A stretch of DNA of 64,000 bases from Candidatus Heimdallarchaeota archaeon (GTDB taxonomy: Archaea; Asgardarchaeota; Heimdallarchaeia; Heimdallarchaeales; Heimdallarchaeaceae), in NCBI GenBank assembly GCA_019057815.1, contig JAHLWR010000007.1, positions 95,386-159,385 on the forward strand. The letters are read 5' to 3'. The notes under the pieces are model-generated. The model was not told the DNA's origin. It worked only from the letters and a program-made list of their open reading frames with translations, and did not search any database. Each line of letters begins with the position of its first letter. The first letter of the stretch is position 1. Made by a program: the position numbers and the translations under genes. Of the stretch, positions 44,869 through 55,332 are shown one piece after another.

Positions 44869-47277
44869 ATGAAATTTGTTGACTGTTACCATAAATTTCT
44901 TGAGAAATACAAAATAGTTATTATAGTATTTTGGGCTATAGCTTTAGGTTTCAGCGTATGGCTTGGACCACAGTTACTGAGTGAAACCAATCTTGTTTTT
45001 GAAGCTCCTGAAGATTCACCTGCAGCAGTAGCTAACGGCATTCTAAATCAAGAATTCCCAGAAAGAAATAACGAGACAAGTATTATTATTCTTATCAAAT
45101 CATTGGAAGAAGAAACAGATATATTGGAATCTGAAGATGTACGGATTTTTATTCTTGCTTTTGTAGATTCTTTAGAAACTTATGAACATTATGAGAATAT
45201 TCAAACTGTTCAAGATTTTTTCACTTTAAACTCATCAGGTATGGAAATTATAGCTTCTGGACTTGTTTCTCAAAATAGGAAAACAACACTAGTTATTATC
45301 ACAATTCAAGAACAAACAAAAGAAGAAACTGCGGTTTTTGTTTTTTTCCTAGAGCAGCAAATAGAAGAATATGGTGATGCTCTAGAAGAGGAATTCTTTG
45401 TCGGAATAACTGGTTCAAGACCACTATTAATGGATGTCGAAGAAGGTACGAAAAGTGATTTAGCAAGAATGGATTCAATTGTCATACCAATTGCATTCTT
45501 TGTTCTAGCCTTAGTACTACGAAGTATAAGATTGATGATTATTCCTATTATAGCAATGGGAATTAGTTTTTTATTTTCATTTATGATAATGCTTCCAATT
45601 GCTATGAGTAGTGTAAATGTTGGTACATTTGCTCCCAGTGTGATGATGTCTTTAGTGATTGCTATGTCAATCGATTATAGTTTATTCTTACTTTCAAGAT
45701 ACAGAGAAGAAATCCTGAAAGGAAAGAATAATTCTCAAGCTGTACGATTGATGAGTGAGCATGCAGGGCACACAATACTTGTTTCAGGTTTAACCCTATC
45801 TATTTGTTTTGCAGGGATGATTTTCTTCCCAATGGATTTACTAGCAACAATAGGAATGGGATCTGCTATCGCAGTTTTATGCACACTCTTGATTAATCTA
45901 ACTTTAACTCCTGCAATATTACTAACATTTGGTAAATTCTTTAGTAAATTTAAATTTAGTCTTCGATTCAAGAAAAAGAAAAAGGGAGAAGAGGACATCA
46001 ATGTAGAGGAAACAAGGGAACAAAGAGAATTAAAAAAACAGTTAAATAGCATTTGGTATAAAATCGCTAAGCTGTCAACAAAATATGCTGTACCTATTAT
46101 TTTAGTTGTTCTTATAATTGCTATCCCTGTATCAATACAAGTTTTTGATCTAAAGAGAACTGTAGATACAAATCAAGTCTTTCCTAGAGGGGGAGAGTAT
46201 GTAATTACATATAATACTCTCTCAGAAGAATTTAATCCAGGAACGATATTGCCTTATTATATTGTTATATCTACAGGAGAAACCAATGGTGTCGTTAACC
46301 AATCCTTTTTCGATACTTGTCAAATCATGATGGATGAACTTCATGTAAATTTGAGTTTACCTTATAATAGTTTCTTTTCGATTTTTAAGGCACCAGATGG
46401 TTTTTCAATTCCTTATACTCTTGTAATTGAATATTCGAACAATGTTTCAGCTTTGTATGATACACCTGAAGGTATCTTATACAGAATAGCTTTTGAAAGA
46501 TATGTTAATCAAGAGAATTCGACAGTATTGATTGAAATTCAAACACCTTTTGATCCTTATGGGCTAGAATCTGAAGAATTTGTTAAAGATATGAGAATAT
46601 TCCTTGAGAATTTCAGTGATAAAGAGACATCACAATTTGGTTTCTATCTGGGAGGAGGAATCGCGTTTATAGTTGATACTATAGACAAAGTCTACGATTT
46701 ATTCCCGATAATGATAATAATTACAATTGCTGTAGTTTACTTATTAATTGCTGTAATGTTTAAATCTGCATTTATACCACTTAGACTCTTAATCACAATT
46801 GCACTTACACTGAGCTGGATTTATGGTTTTGCAGTTTTAGTATTCGAAAAAGGGATTTTCAACTGGCTTTTCCCAATCTTAGCAGATGTTCAAGCTATGT
46901 ATTGGATAGTTCCAATAATGGCGTTCTCTATACTTGTTGGACTTGGTCTAGACTACGATATCTTCTTGCTCAGTCGAATTAGCGAGTATAGAAAAATGGG
47001 ATATACTGAGAAAGCTTCAATACACAAAGGGGTTTATAGAACTGGTAGTATTATTACTGCTGCTGGAGTTATTATGACCATTGCATTTTCTGGATTACTT
47101 TTGAGTACTGAAATGATTCTAAATCAATTTGGTTTCATGTTATGTTTTGCAGTTTTGGTAGACACTTTTGTAGTCCGCACTATCCTTGTTCCTTCGATTA
47201 TGTCTTTAGCTGAGCGGTGGAATTGGTGGCCTAGCAGACTTCCAGAACCTGAAAAAGATGACTTTGTAATTGAATAA
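44869..47277 (+). CDS. MMPL/RND-family membrane transporter
   Basis: This 802-residue transporter has the two-repeat RND layout. Each half has one membrane helix (about 14-34 and 408-428), a large outside loop, then a block of five helices (about 200-360 and 610-785). Conserved acidic motifs are AMSIDYSLFLLSRYREE in the first half and GLGLDYDIFLLSRISEYRK in the second, as in MMPL proteins that move lipids or other hydrophobic molecules using ion gradients. The cargo is unknown. A T-rich terminator follows directly. Confidence 0.88.
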   Translation: MKFVDCYHKFLEKYKIVIIVFWAIALGFSVWLGPQLLSETNLVFEAPEDSPAAVANGILNQEFPERNNETSIIILIKSLEEETDILESEDVRIFILAFVDSLETYEHYENIQTVQDFFTLNSSGMEIIASGLVSQNRKTTLVIITIQEQTKEETAVFVFFLEQQIEEYGDALEEEFFVGITGSRPLLMDVEEGTKSDLARMDSIVIPIAFFVLALVLRSIRLMIIPIIAMGISFLFSFMIMLPIAMSSVNVGTFAPSVMMSLVIAMSIDYSLFLLSRYREEILKGKNNSQAVRLMSEHAGHTILVSGLTLSICFAGMIFFPMDLLATIGMGSAIAVLCTLLINLTLTPAILLTFGKFFSKFKFSLRFKKKKKGEEDINVEETREQRELKKQLNSIWYKIAKLSTKYAVPIILVVLIIAIPVSIQVFDLKRTVDTNQVFPRGGEYVITYNTLSEEFNPGTILPYYIVISTGETNGVVNQSFFDTCQIMMDELHVNLSLPYNSFFSIFKAPDGFSIPYTLVIEYSNNVSALYDTPEGILYRIAFERYVNQENSTVLIEIQTPFDPYGLESEEFVKDMRIFLENFSDKETSQFGFYLGGGIAFIVDTIDKVYDLFPIMIIITIAVVYLLIAVMFKSAFIPLRLLITIALTLSWIYGFAVLVFEKGIFNWLFPILADVQAMYWIVPIMAFSILVGLGLDYDIFLLSRISEYRKMGYTEKASIHKGVYRTGSIITAAGVIMTIAFSGLLLSTEMILNQFGFMLCFAVLVDTFVVRTILVPSIMSLAERWNWWPSRLPEPEKDDFVIE

Positions 47278-47296
47278 TTTTTTTTATCTCTTTTTT
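47278..47296 (+). terminator. T-rich terminator after the MMPL gene
   Basis: Runs of eight T (47278-47285) and six T (47291-47296) start directly after the stop codon. This fits archaeal intrinsic termination. Confidence 0.5.
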
Positions 47297-47540
47297 ATGT
47301 TTCTTAAATGGGGTACGTAGTTCCATTATCGCTCCTTATTATGGGATAATTGTTCTCTCTTGGACAAATACTTCACCATCATCTAATGCTATATTCTTCA
47401 TGTTACTTCATCTTCTATTTACTACCACTACAAATAGAATAAGAAAAAGAGAAAAGTGAATTTTCGTATTGGGTTTTTCCTTTACTTCATTATTTAATTT
47501 ATCAGCTATTTGCAAGAAAAGAATAAGAAAAGAAGTAGTT

Positions 47541-49379
47541 TTAGAAGTTAACCACTCCTATTAATCTCCAGAAGAATGGTAGAACAAATACTAATAGCAC
47601 TATACCTAATATATCGACTAGAAAACCTATTTTCGCCATTTCTCTAACTGTATATTTCTCTGTACTGTAAGCAATCATTGTCGGAGGTGTTCCTTGAGGT
47701 AGCATAAAATCTACACTCGAACCTATTGCAGCAACAACAGCTAATAGCACTGGATCAATGTGGAACAATAATCCAAGTGGTATAACCAAAGGAACGAGTA
47801 TTGAAGCTGAACCTGTATTTGATGCCATAAAAGTTAACACAAGAGCTACCACTGCTATTAGAGCAATGAAGATTATTTTGCTAGTTATATTCAAAGTTTC
47901 TAATGAAAATGCTATAAGATCTCCAGTTCCTGATTCAGTTAATAATACACCAAGAACTAGTCCTCCACCAAATATGAGTATTGCATTCCAATTTATATCA
48001 TTAATATCTAGACCCCTTAGGACAGTACTTTTTTCAAATATTGCGGGTAAAAACAGTAGTATTGCAGCTATTATTGCTACTATTGAGGAAGAGAAAGTAC
48101 TAAATAAATACGTTTTAATTATTGCCTCTAAGAACCAGAGAACTAGAGCAAAGATAAATACAGATAAAACATAAATTTGTTTTTTGTTCAATTTACCAAT
48201 ATTGTCTAGTTCTTTTTGCACAGCTTCTTTAGCTATTGAAATACTCTCTTTTGGAACTTTTGGTTTATAAACAACCCAAAGATAAAGCCATATTAGAGGA
48301 AGCATTAAAATCACAATAGGTAACCCAAAAGCAAACCATTGGATGAATGTAATCTGGACACCTGCATACTGGCTTAATAGAGCAATAGCAATTGGGTTAG
48401 CTGGAGTTCCAATAGCAGATCCAATTCCACCTAACGAAGCACTGTATGCTATTCCTAAAATCAATGCTTTCGAATATCTATCAATTTTATCTTCATCAAT
48501 TTTTTTGTTTACTTTTAGTTTGTCTGTTACAGCAACTGCTATAGGAATCATAGTAGCTGCAGTCGCAGTATTGCTCATAAACATGGATAAAACAGCTGTA
48601 ACTATCATCATCAATAGCATTAGAATCTTTGGATTATTAGGACTTAGACGAACTATATTAAGAGAAATCCACTTATCTAAGCCTGTTTTATTCATAGCTT
48701 TTGAAATAACAAATCCACCAAGAAATAGGAATATTACTGGCTCTGCAAATGGAGCAAGTAACCCTTTGGCGCTTAGACTGAGAAGCATTACTCCTGCTAC
48801 TGGAATCAATAAACTTGTTGCTACCAATGGAACTGCTTCCATCACCCAAAGAATACCTACTACAAATAATATTGATAGAACTATGTTCGTTTTATAGGGC
48901 ATCCTTAAAGAAAGAATAATCCATTGTTGTTCCCTATAATCAGCTTTTAGTGATGAAGCTGGAAGAGTAAGATCCAAACCGTCTTCTGAACTGCTTGAAA
49001 TGTCTACACTAAAGTTACCTATGCTAGGCAATGGATTAACGGTATTGTTAAATTCATCAGTAATTGAAACACGTATAACTAATTGCTTATTATATCCTGT
49101 TTGAATTTTAGGAGAATATCCTAACCATAGAGTTAAATTATCGCCTAAATCGTATAATTCAATCACTTCTGGGTATGATTCATTCTTAAAAAGCTCAAAA
49201 CTAAAATCTATTGTTGTATTATACTGCTCCTCACCATTATCGTAATAGATATGCAATCTTGCCTCATGATTAACGGTTGCAACTGCACCCTTAGTAAGAG
49301 TCATAATTAGCGAAATAGCTATAATAATCATAACAACTGTTATTGCAACTTTTGTTACTTCTTGCTTGGTTATTTTCAT
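47541..49379 (-). CDS. DASS-family (SLC13-like) sodium:anion symporter
   Basis: This 612-residue transporter is of the divalent anion:sodium symporter type (dicarboxylates, sulfate or phosphate). The N terminus is one membrane anchor and an outside beta domain of about 130 residues (about 30-165), unusual for the family. The membrane core then begins at IVLSILFVVGILWVMEAVPL. Two SNT motifs that form the sodium sites are present: SNTATAATMIPIAVA and ASNTGSASILVPLVIPLG. TPANPIAIALLS and PQGTPPTMIAYST are the matching hairpin ends. The substrate is not determined by sequence. Confidence 0.88.
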   Translation of the reverse strand: MKITKQEVTKVAITVVMIIIAISLIMTLTKGAVATVNHEARLHIYYDNGEEQYNTTIDFSFELFKNESYPEVIELYDLGDNLTLWLGYSPKIQTGYNKQLVIRVSITDEFNNTVNPLPSIGNFSVDISSSSEDGLDLTLPASSLKADYREQQWIILSLRMPYKTNIVLSILFVVGILWVMEAVPLVATSLLIPVAGVMLLSLSAKGLLAPFAEPVIFLFLGGFVISKAMNKTGLDKWISLNIVRLSPNNPKILMLLMMIVTAVLSMFMSNTATAATMIPIAVAVTDKLKVNKKIDEDKIDRYSKALILGIAYSASLGGIGSAIGTPANPIAIALLSQYAGVQITFIQWFAFGLPIVILMLPLIWLYLWVVYKPKVPKESISIAKEAVQKELDNIGKLNKKQIYVLSVFIFALVLWFLEAIIKTYLFSTFSSSIVAIIAAILLFLPAIFEKSTVLRGLDINDINWNAILIFGGGLVLGVLLTESGTGDLIAFSLETLNITSKIIFIALIAVVALVLTFMASNTGSASILVPLVIPLGLLFHIDPVLLAVVAAIGSSVDFMLPQGTPPTMIAYSTEKYTVREMAKIGFLVDILGIVLLVFVLPFFWRLIGVVNF

Positions 49380-49443
49380 TTGGAATCCTTCTTCCAGTTC
49401 TATTTTCTCTTTTGTTTTATCTAATCAATATACGGTAATGATT

Positions 49444-50334
49444 TTAGTAGAACTCCTCAGTTATTGCTTTTATTTGTTCATCTGAAAGTTCTAGATCAGT
49501 TTTTGCGGGTATTATTCCTTGGTTTAATGCGAAATCTCTCTCCTCATATGTCGTTGTCTTTTCGATTTGATAGAAAATACCCGTTGGAAGTTTATTTCTT
49601 AAAATACGTCTGTTTGCTAAATCCATTGCAGCATGAAAATCTTCTTTATCATGACCAAAATCTTCAACTTTCATCACTTTATCTCTGAAGTAAGCGAATG
49701 TTTGTTTCTTATTAAAAGTAATACAAGGTGAGTAAACATCGACAAATGCAAATCCACGATGATCTATAGCTTCTTTAAGAATATAGGTCAGTTGAGTCAT
49801 ATCTCCAGAAAATCCTCTTGCAACAAAAGTTGCTCCTGAAGCGATTGCGACTGCTATCGGATTAATAGGATTTTCGATTGAACCTCTTGGTGTTGTTCTT
49901 GTTACAGTTCCAATAGGTGTTGTTGCTGATGCTTGACCAGTAGTTAGTCCATAGACAAAATTGTTTGAAACGATTGTAATAATATCCACATTTCTCCTGC
50001 AAGAATGTAGAAAATGATTTCCACCAATACCGTAGATGTCTCCATCTCCACCGTAAACTAGAACTGTCAATTCAGGATTAGCTAATCTGATACCTGTAGC
50101 TACCGGAATTCCTCTGCCATGAACAGTTTGCAAACCATAAACATTAAGGAAGTTTGGCATATGGGACGAACATCCGATTCCAGAGACTAGTACGACCTCT
50201 TCTGGAGGGATTTCTAATTCTATTAATGCTTGCCTTATTGCTCTCCATTGGGCGAAATTTCCACACCCTGGACACCAAGTAGGTTTGAAGTCACTCTGGT
50301 AGTCTTTTATTGTCAAATCAAACGTTTTACTCAT
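49444..50334 (-). CDS. 2-oxoacid:ferredoxin oxidoreductase, beta subunit
   Basis: This is the thiamine-diphosphate-binding beta subunit (296 residues) of the enzyme that oxidatively decarboxylates 2-oxoacids to acyl-CoA with ferredoxin. WCPGCGNFAQWRAI and GIGCSSHMP supply three cysteines of the 4Fe-4S cluster, with a further Cys in SPCITFN. The TPP motif is VYGGDGDIYGIGGNHFLHSCRRN followed by NNFVYGLTTGQ. It overlaps the 3' end of the alpha subunit gene by eight bases. 2-Oxoglutarate or broad 2-oxoacid use is likely for this two-subunit type but is not proven. Confidence 0.92.
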   Translation of the reverse strand: MSKTFDLTIKDYQSDFKPTWCPGCGNFAQWRAIRQALIELEIPPEEVVLVSGIGCSSHMPNFLNVYGLQTVHGRGIPVATGIRLANPELTVLVYGGDGDIYGIGGNHFLHSCRRNVDIITIVSNNFVYGLTTGQASATTPIGTVTRTTPRGSIENPINPIAVAIASGATFVARGFSGDMTQLTYILKEAIDHRGFAFVDVYSPCITFNKKQTFAYFRDKVMKVEDFGHDKEDFHAAMDLANRRILRNKLPTGIFYQIEKTTTYEERDFALNQGIIPAKTDLELSDEQIKAITEEFY

Positions 50335-52075
50335 TTTGTACTACCTCCTTAACTTTGTTTACAATCTGTGACGGTACTATCGGTTCTCCATCATATCTTA
50401 ATAATGAATTTTTGATGTTAAATCCTGTTTTCATTCTTATATAATCTCTCATTTGTCCAGAAAAATTCTGTTCAACACATAATGTTTCCTTAGCCTTATT
50501 TAGTATTCTTAAAACCTCTTCTGAATGGAAGGGATTGATATACATAAGATGAAGTTGATTTGCTTTAATTCCATTACTGTTCAGTATGTTAATCGCCTCT
50601 TTTACTATATTTGATGTAGATCCCCAAGAAATAATAGTTATATCAGCATCTTTTGGTCCATATAGTTCTGGTTGAGGTAACTCCTTTAATAGTACATCCA
50701 TCTTTCTCATTCTCTTCTTCATCATATTAACTCTGATAGGAAGAGTTGAGGGTAAACCTGCCAAGGTTGAGGCTATTGAGGTACCTTCTTCTCGTCTCTC
50801 ACTTGATCCTGTAAAAAACATACCGTTTTCTGTTCCAGGCAAAGTACGAGGAGATACACCTGTTTCTGTTATTCTATAGCGTAGGTAGTCTTTGGGTGCT
50901 TTTTCTAAAATGGCGTATCTTTTATTCGCTCTCTTAAAATCCAATTTCTTTACTGTTGCTATTTGCTCTGAAAGATATAAATCCATTAATACAATTACCA
51001 CAACTTGGTATTTTTCAGCAATTTCCAAAGCTTTAATCCCTGTAAGAAAAGCTTCGTCTATACTTTTTGGCGCAATAATAACTTTTGGGAATTCTCCTTG
51101 GCTTGCTCCATACACTTGGAAAAGATCTGATTGTTCTGTTTTGGTAGCCATACCAGTCGAAGGTCCTGCTCTTTGGGAATTGATCACAACAAGAGGGATT
51201 TCCTCAATTCCTGCCATTCCAATAAGTTCAGTCATAAGAGCAAATCCACCTCCAGATGTACCTGTAGCGGATCTTGCCCCGCAGTAAGCTGCACCTATAG
51301 CCATTCCCACAGCTGCAAGCTCATCTTCTGTTTGTTTAACAATCATACCAAGCTTTGGTAAGTATTTTGTTAGGAAATGTACAATACTAGTAGCAGGTGT
51401 CATTGGATAGCCTGAATAAAATTTGAGTCCAGCTGATAGCATTCCTAGTGCTAGTGCTTCATTTCCTCCAATAATCATTTGTCGAGCTTTCTCGTACTTA
51501 CTTTTCACCCAGATAGGTGTCCACATTTTTTCTTTTACAAAGTTTATACCTTTATCCAATGCGTCATAATTTATTTTGATAACTTCTTCTCCCTTTGCAC
51601 CAAATTGTTCAACTATTACTTCTTTTACCAATATTACATCCAAGCCCAATAGAAAACTTATAGCACCAAAAACTACGCTGTTCTTTATTACTTTTATATT
51701 CGTTATCTCTTTTGCAATAGACACTGATGGTAAAGATAATTTTATTATGTCATCCGGATATCCAAGTTCCTCTAAATCTATATTTTCATCATCATAAATT
51801 ACTCTAGCACCTGAGTTGACTAATGGTTTGTGCAATTCTGCTACATGTTTGTTCAGTAAGACAATTATATCTGCATCTTCCCCAACTGAGAGGACTTCTT
51901 TCTTACTGAATCGAAGTTGATAACTGTTATAGCCACCTCTAATTACTGATTGGTAACTCCTGAAACCTAAAACATTCATGTTATGTTTCTTTAAAATTTT
52001 ACCAAACAATAAGCCTAAAGAGACCAATCCATCTCCAGCACTACCAACAAACCGAATGACTATGTCTTCCTTCAT
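50327..52075 (-). CDS. 2-oxoacid:ferredoxin oxidoreductase, alpha subunit (gamma-alpha fusion)
   Basis: This 582-residue subunit fuses the gamma domain (about 1-180; FVGSAGDGLVSLGLLFGKIL and VIRGGYNSYQLRFS) to the alpha domain (about 200-582). The alpha domain starts with GNEALALGMLSAGLKFYSGYPMTPAT, where Met replaces Ile of the usual YPITP substrate loop. It continues with VKQTEDELAAVGMAIGAAYCGARSATGTSGGGFALM. The fused, two-gene form is typical of aerobic and several other archaea. It is first in the alpha-beta operon, read leftward. Confidence 0.92.
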   Translation of the reverse strand: MKEDIVIRFVGSAGDGLVSLGLLFGKILKKHNMNVLGFRSYQSVIRGGYNSYQLRFSKKEVLSVGEDADIIVLLNKHVAELHKPLVNSGARVIYDDENIDLEELGYPDDIIKLSLPSVSIAKEITNIKVIKNSVVFGAISFLLGLDVILVKEVIVEQFGAKGEEVIKINYDALDKGINFVKEKMWTPIWVKSKYEKARQMIIGGNEALALGMLSAGLKFYSGYPMTPATSIVHFLTKYLPKLGMIVKQTEDELAAVGMAIGAAYCGARSATGTSGGGFALMTELIGMAGIEEIPLVVINSQRAGPSTGMATKTEQSDLFQVYGASQGEFPKVIIAPKSIDEAFLTGIKALEIAEKYQVVVIVLMDLYLSEQIATVKKLDFKRANKRYAILEKAPKDYLRYRITETGVSPRTLPGTENGMFFTGSSERREEGTSIASTLAGLPSTLPIRVNMMKKRMRKMDVLLKELPQPELYGPKDADITIISWGSTSNIVKEAINILNSNGIKANQLHLMYINPFHSEEVLRILNKAKETLCVEQNFSGQMRDYIRMKTGFNIKNSLLRYDGEPIVPSQIVNKVKEVVQNE

Positions 52076-52161
52076 TATGTAATCCTTCTAAATTGTCTAT
52101 TACACCATTCTGTTACTAACATAAAAAGCATTGTGAAACGACTTTTATATCAGAATAAAAA

Positions 52162-53139
52162 TTAGTTTAACCACAGAGATAGAAGTCCTATCTCCAATGG
52201 AAGGAAGATTAACCCAACTAATGTTAGAAGAGTGACGTATCTACTAGTAATAGTATCATCAAGCTCAAAATATCGTGCATAAGCGGTGTTGGCGACAGCG
52301 GGAGGAGATAAGCTCTGAATAGCTAAAGGTATTTTAGCTGCAATGATAGGTAAGGGAAGGAAATAAAGAACTAGAATACCCAATAGTCCACCACCGAATC
52401 TAGTAATAATCCCCCGACCAAGGGCAACTTCTTTCCATTCACTTTTTTTGGGAATTTTGAAACTTAAACCAACAAGTGCAAGCATTATAGCCATAGTTAC
52501 ATTTTGAAAAATAGTCAGAGCGATATAATCATTAGTTGGAACCGTACCTATAATAGAGCGCAATATGATTCCTAATATCATTCCAAGTGTTGGAGGAAAT
52601 AGAAACATATCTAGTAAAATCCTTGCAATAGATTTCCTTTTGGTTGATTCACTTGATTTACTATTAGTTGATCCGAAAATAACACCAATAAAAACTCCCA
52701 AACTATTACGTAATAGCATATTAGCAATAAGAAAAACAGTTGCCGTAAGTAAACCCTCGGTACCTACAAGTGCAAGAATTATGGGAAATGGGTAAAATAA
52801 TGCGTTCATGAAAGTAACGGTGCTTAGTTCTGCTCCTTTTTCAGCTTTAGTCATATTGGGTTTCTTTCTTATCATTAACCAATCAATAATTAGTGAAAAA
52901 ATACAAGAAAGAAAACCTATCAGAAGTACTAATCCCCATGAAATAGATGTTAAATCATCAATACCTAAAATAACGAAGACAAGTAGAACTGGAGTTAATA
53001 TATTTATACCAATAAAAGTAAGCCACTTGCCTAATTTCTCTGATTTCGACCACTTTTTTAATAGGAAGCCTGCTATAATTCCACCATAAATTATACCAAT
53101 GTTTAAAGCAAGTACGCCTAATTCAGAGAAATCAACCAT
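52162..53139 (-). CDS. AEC-family (auxin efflux carrier-like) transporter
   Basis: This 325-residue membrane protein has ten predicted helices in two five-helix halves. The starts LGVLALNIGIIYGGIIAGFLLKK and LLDMFLFPPTLGMILGIILRS of the halves are typical of AEC/bile-acid-like permeases, as is VANTAYARYFELD near the end. Family members export or import organic acids; the cargo here is unknown. The ATG at 53139 (MVDFSEL) is preferred to the TTG 15 bases upstream. It lies upstream of the oxidoreductase operon on the same strand, 87 bp apart. Confidence 0.8.
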   Translation of the reverse strand: MVDFSELGVLALNIGIIYGGIIAGFLLKKWSKSEKLGKWLTFIGINILTPVLLVFVILGIDDLTSISWGLVLLIGFLSCIFSLIIDWLMIRKKPNMTKAEKGAELSTVTFMNALFYPFPIILALVGTEGLLTATVFLIANMLLRNSLGVFIGVIFGSTNSKSSESTKRKSIARILLDMFLFPPTLGMILGIILRSIIGTVPTNDYIALTIFQNVTMAIMLALVGLSFKIPKKSEWKEVALGRGIITRFGGGLLGILVLYFLPLPIIAAKIPLAIQSLSPPAVANTAYARYFELDDTITSRYVTLLTLVGLIFLPLEIGLLSLWLN

Positions 53140-53284
53140 TGAAAAGAAGAACAAGCTTCTTGTTTTAAACTTTTTTTTAACACAATATTAAGAAAAAACT
53201 ATAAAATCGATTTTTAAACGATTTTCTAGTTGTCATCTTGTTTTTGCGAAAATTATCAGCAAAAGAAATAATAGAAAAGGATTC

Positions 53285-55210
53285 TTAACTGAGATAGAGC
53301 TTCTTAAGGGACTTCAATAATGAAGTATAGATTGGAAAGCTCTTTTCTCCAGATTGATCTTTAGCAACTAGCAACTCCTTCAGATTCTGTGTTGCTTGAA
53401 AAATAATGGTTGGTGCAGTCGTTTCGATAAACGGTCTTTGTTGCAACAGATATCCTTGTAACGAAGTGTTGTAAATTGTGCAGATTTTCACAAGCATCTT
53501 TCCTTCTTCCTGAGAAGTCATAGATGTATCATTTGTTTTTATCCATTTCCAATTTCCTTCCATACTAGCTAACCAAATATTTAGCACGAATCCATGGAGA
53601 TCTGATGGGCTACCAAATTTGAGATAATTATTCAAGAAAACAGTTAATTGTCCTAAAGTGTTTAAAGCTTCAACATCGTTTTCTACTAACTGAATTGCAA
53701 GAAAGAAGTCTTTTTGGAATTCATTTATTTCTTTCAATATATCTTTTGATATCTTTAGATGGTCATCTTTTGATTCTTTAATATCATCGTAACTTTTTCC
53801 TATGAAATTAAAACCATCAATAATTACATCTAGCTTGTTTTGTTTATCAGCCTTGTACTTTAGTTCTTTAATATACTTAGAGATTTTTTCATTAATTTCA
53901 TTTTGCTTCTCTTCGATTTCTTTATCAGATACATCGATCTTTTCTGGAGGTATAGTTTCACCTTTCATTGAGCTATTATGTTGTTTCAATGCCTTAATTG
54001 AATCCATCAAGTTAGATCCTGTTAGCAGTCTCTGGATTGTTTTTGCTACAAGATAGTTTCGTTCTTTCTTGTTTTTAGTTTTTGAGCTTATTACTGCTAT
54101 AAAGAAGTTTAAAGCGTTTGAAACAATACGATATGGATCCAACTTTGAATTACCTTTCAGAGCTTGGGGAGAGAAATCTAAATCGACCCAATCCATAAGA
54201 GCATGGCTTACCAGTGAAAATGGAGGATTAATCGCAGTAAATAGTGGTATAGTTGAATAACTATTTGCTAGGGAAAGTAAGACATCTTGGTATCCAAAAC
54301 TCAACATCTTCTTAGGTTTTTTGAATGAAAGTTCTAATCCACCATATAGAAATTGTATGGAGAAATAGTACAACAAGTGTTTATTGAGACTAATAGAACC
54401 AATGCTTTCTGCCTTATAGTCTTCACTATTTCTTAGTGCCTCAATGAGACCTTCATTTTTCACAACTTCAGCTCTTTCAGCAAGTTGAGATAGTTCTTTT
54501 ACTAACTCCTCATCTTCTGGATAAACATGTTCTAGAATTATAAATATCCAGTGAATAAGATAGTTGTATAGATATTTATCTTTAATCAAGATAGCTCTCC
54601 AATCAAGCCATTGAGAAATTTTATTTGAAAAGATTTCATTCATTTTTTCAATAGTTTCGTTTGTAATATATCTAGCAGAATATCTTAGAGGAAAGATAGA
54701 TACTGGTTTCTTCTCTTTAAACAATATTTGCTCGATATCTCTCAATATTGTGCTAAAAATCAATTCCAAATCCATAATAGAGTATCTGGACATTACTTTA
54801 GATTCTTTCCAATAATCAGTAACACAGGTACCGTTTCTTACAAATCTAGGCCTAAGGAATATTTTCAAAAGAGGTTCAAAGAAGATTTTTCCTTCTTCAT
54901 CCAATTCCTGGAAGAACACATCTGGTTGAATTTCGAATGTTAGATAATATTGAATTAGATAAGAATGAAAACCTGTTCCCTGCAGTTCTTGTTTATCTAG
55001 ATAAAACTGAATAGCTTTGACAGTTTCAGGAGAGTTTTTTTTGATTTTTTTAATGTCAACATCAGATGGTAATTCTAGCAATTGCTTTTGTTTGTCACGG
55101 GGAAAAAGATATTTACCATCTTTTTCAAATGCTAAAACTCTTTTCTTTAGTAATGCACCAAATGAGATAGATTTTCCTTGTAATTCACCTTTAAATAATT
55201 CAATTTCCAT
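53285..55210 (-). CDS. Large helical protein of unknown function
   Basis: I do not recognise this 641-residue protein. It is soluble, helix-rich, without signal, membrane segment, nucleotide-binding or metal motif. A charged coiled-coil-like region is at about 415-455 (DVSDKEIEEKQNEINEKISKYIKEL). It is flanked by the AEC gene and the TnpB element and has no obvious partner. A short spacer (about 120 bp) separates its start from TnpB, so its promoter lies next to, or was altered by, that element. Confidence 0.65.
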   Translation of the reverse strand: MEIELFKGELQGKSISFGALLKKRVLAFEKDGKYLFPRDKQKQLLELPSDVDIKKIKKNSPETVKAIQFYLDKQELQGTGFHSYLIQYYLTFEIQPDVFFQELDEEGKIFFEPLLKIFLRPRFVRNGTCVTDYWKESKVMSRYSIMDLELIFSTILRDIEQILFKEKKPVSIFPLRYSARYITNETIEKMNEIFSNKISQWLDWRAILIKDKYLYNYLIHWIFIILEHVYPEDEELVKELSQLAERAEVVKNEGLIEALRNSEDYKAESIGSISLNKHLLYYFSIQFLYGGLELSFKKPKKMLSFGYQDVLLSLANSYSTIPLFTAINPPFSLVSHALMDWVDLDFSPQALKGNSKLDPYRIVSNALNFFIAVISSKTKNKKERNYLVAKTIQRLLTGSNLMDSIKALKQHNSSMKGETIPPEKIDVSDKEIEEKQNEINEKISKYIKELKYKADKQNKLDVIIDGFNFIGKSYDDIKESKDDHLKISKDILKEINEFQKDFFLAIQLVENDVEALNTLGQLTVFLNNYLKFGSPSDLHGFVLNIWLASMEGNWKWIKTNDTSMTSQEEGKMLVKICTIYNTSLQGYLLQQRPFIETTAPTIIFQATQNLKELLVAKDQSGEKSFPIYTSLLKSLKKLYLS

Positions 55211-55281
55211 TGTTTTACTGTCCTTTTAATGCTAACAACTCTGAAAACACTACTGTGTTTTTATATGTTGAGTTTGTAATG

Positions 55282-55291
55282 TTGTCATATT
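55282..55291 (+). repeat. Left arm of inverted repeat flanking tnpB
   Basis: The decamer ttgtcatatt is the exact reverse complement of aatatgacaa at 56613-56622. The two arms bracket the TnpB gene. IS605-type elements have subterminal hairpins rather than inverted ends, so this may mark the element boundary or be chance. Confidence 0.3.
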
Positions 55292-55332
55292 AATTTTTTT
55301 CTGAGTTTATATAGGGAAAGCTAAAGAATCTT

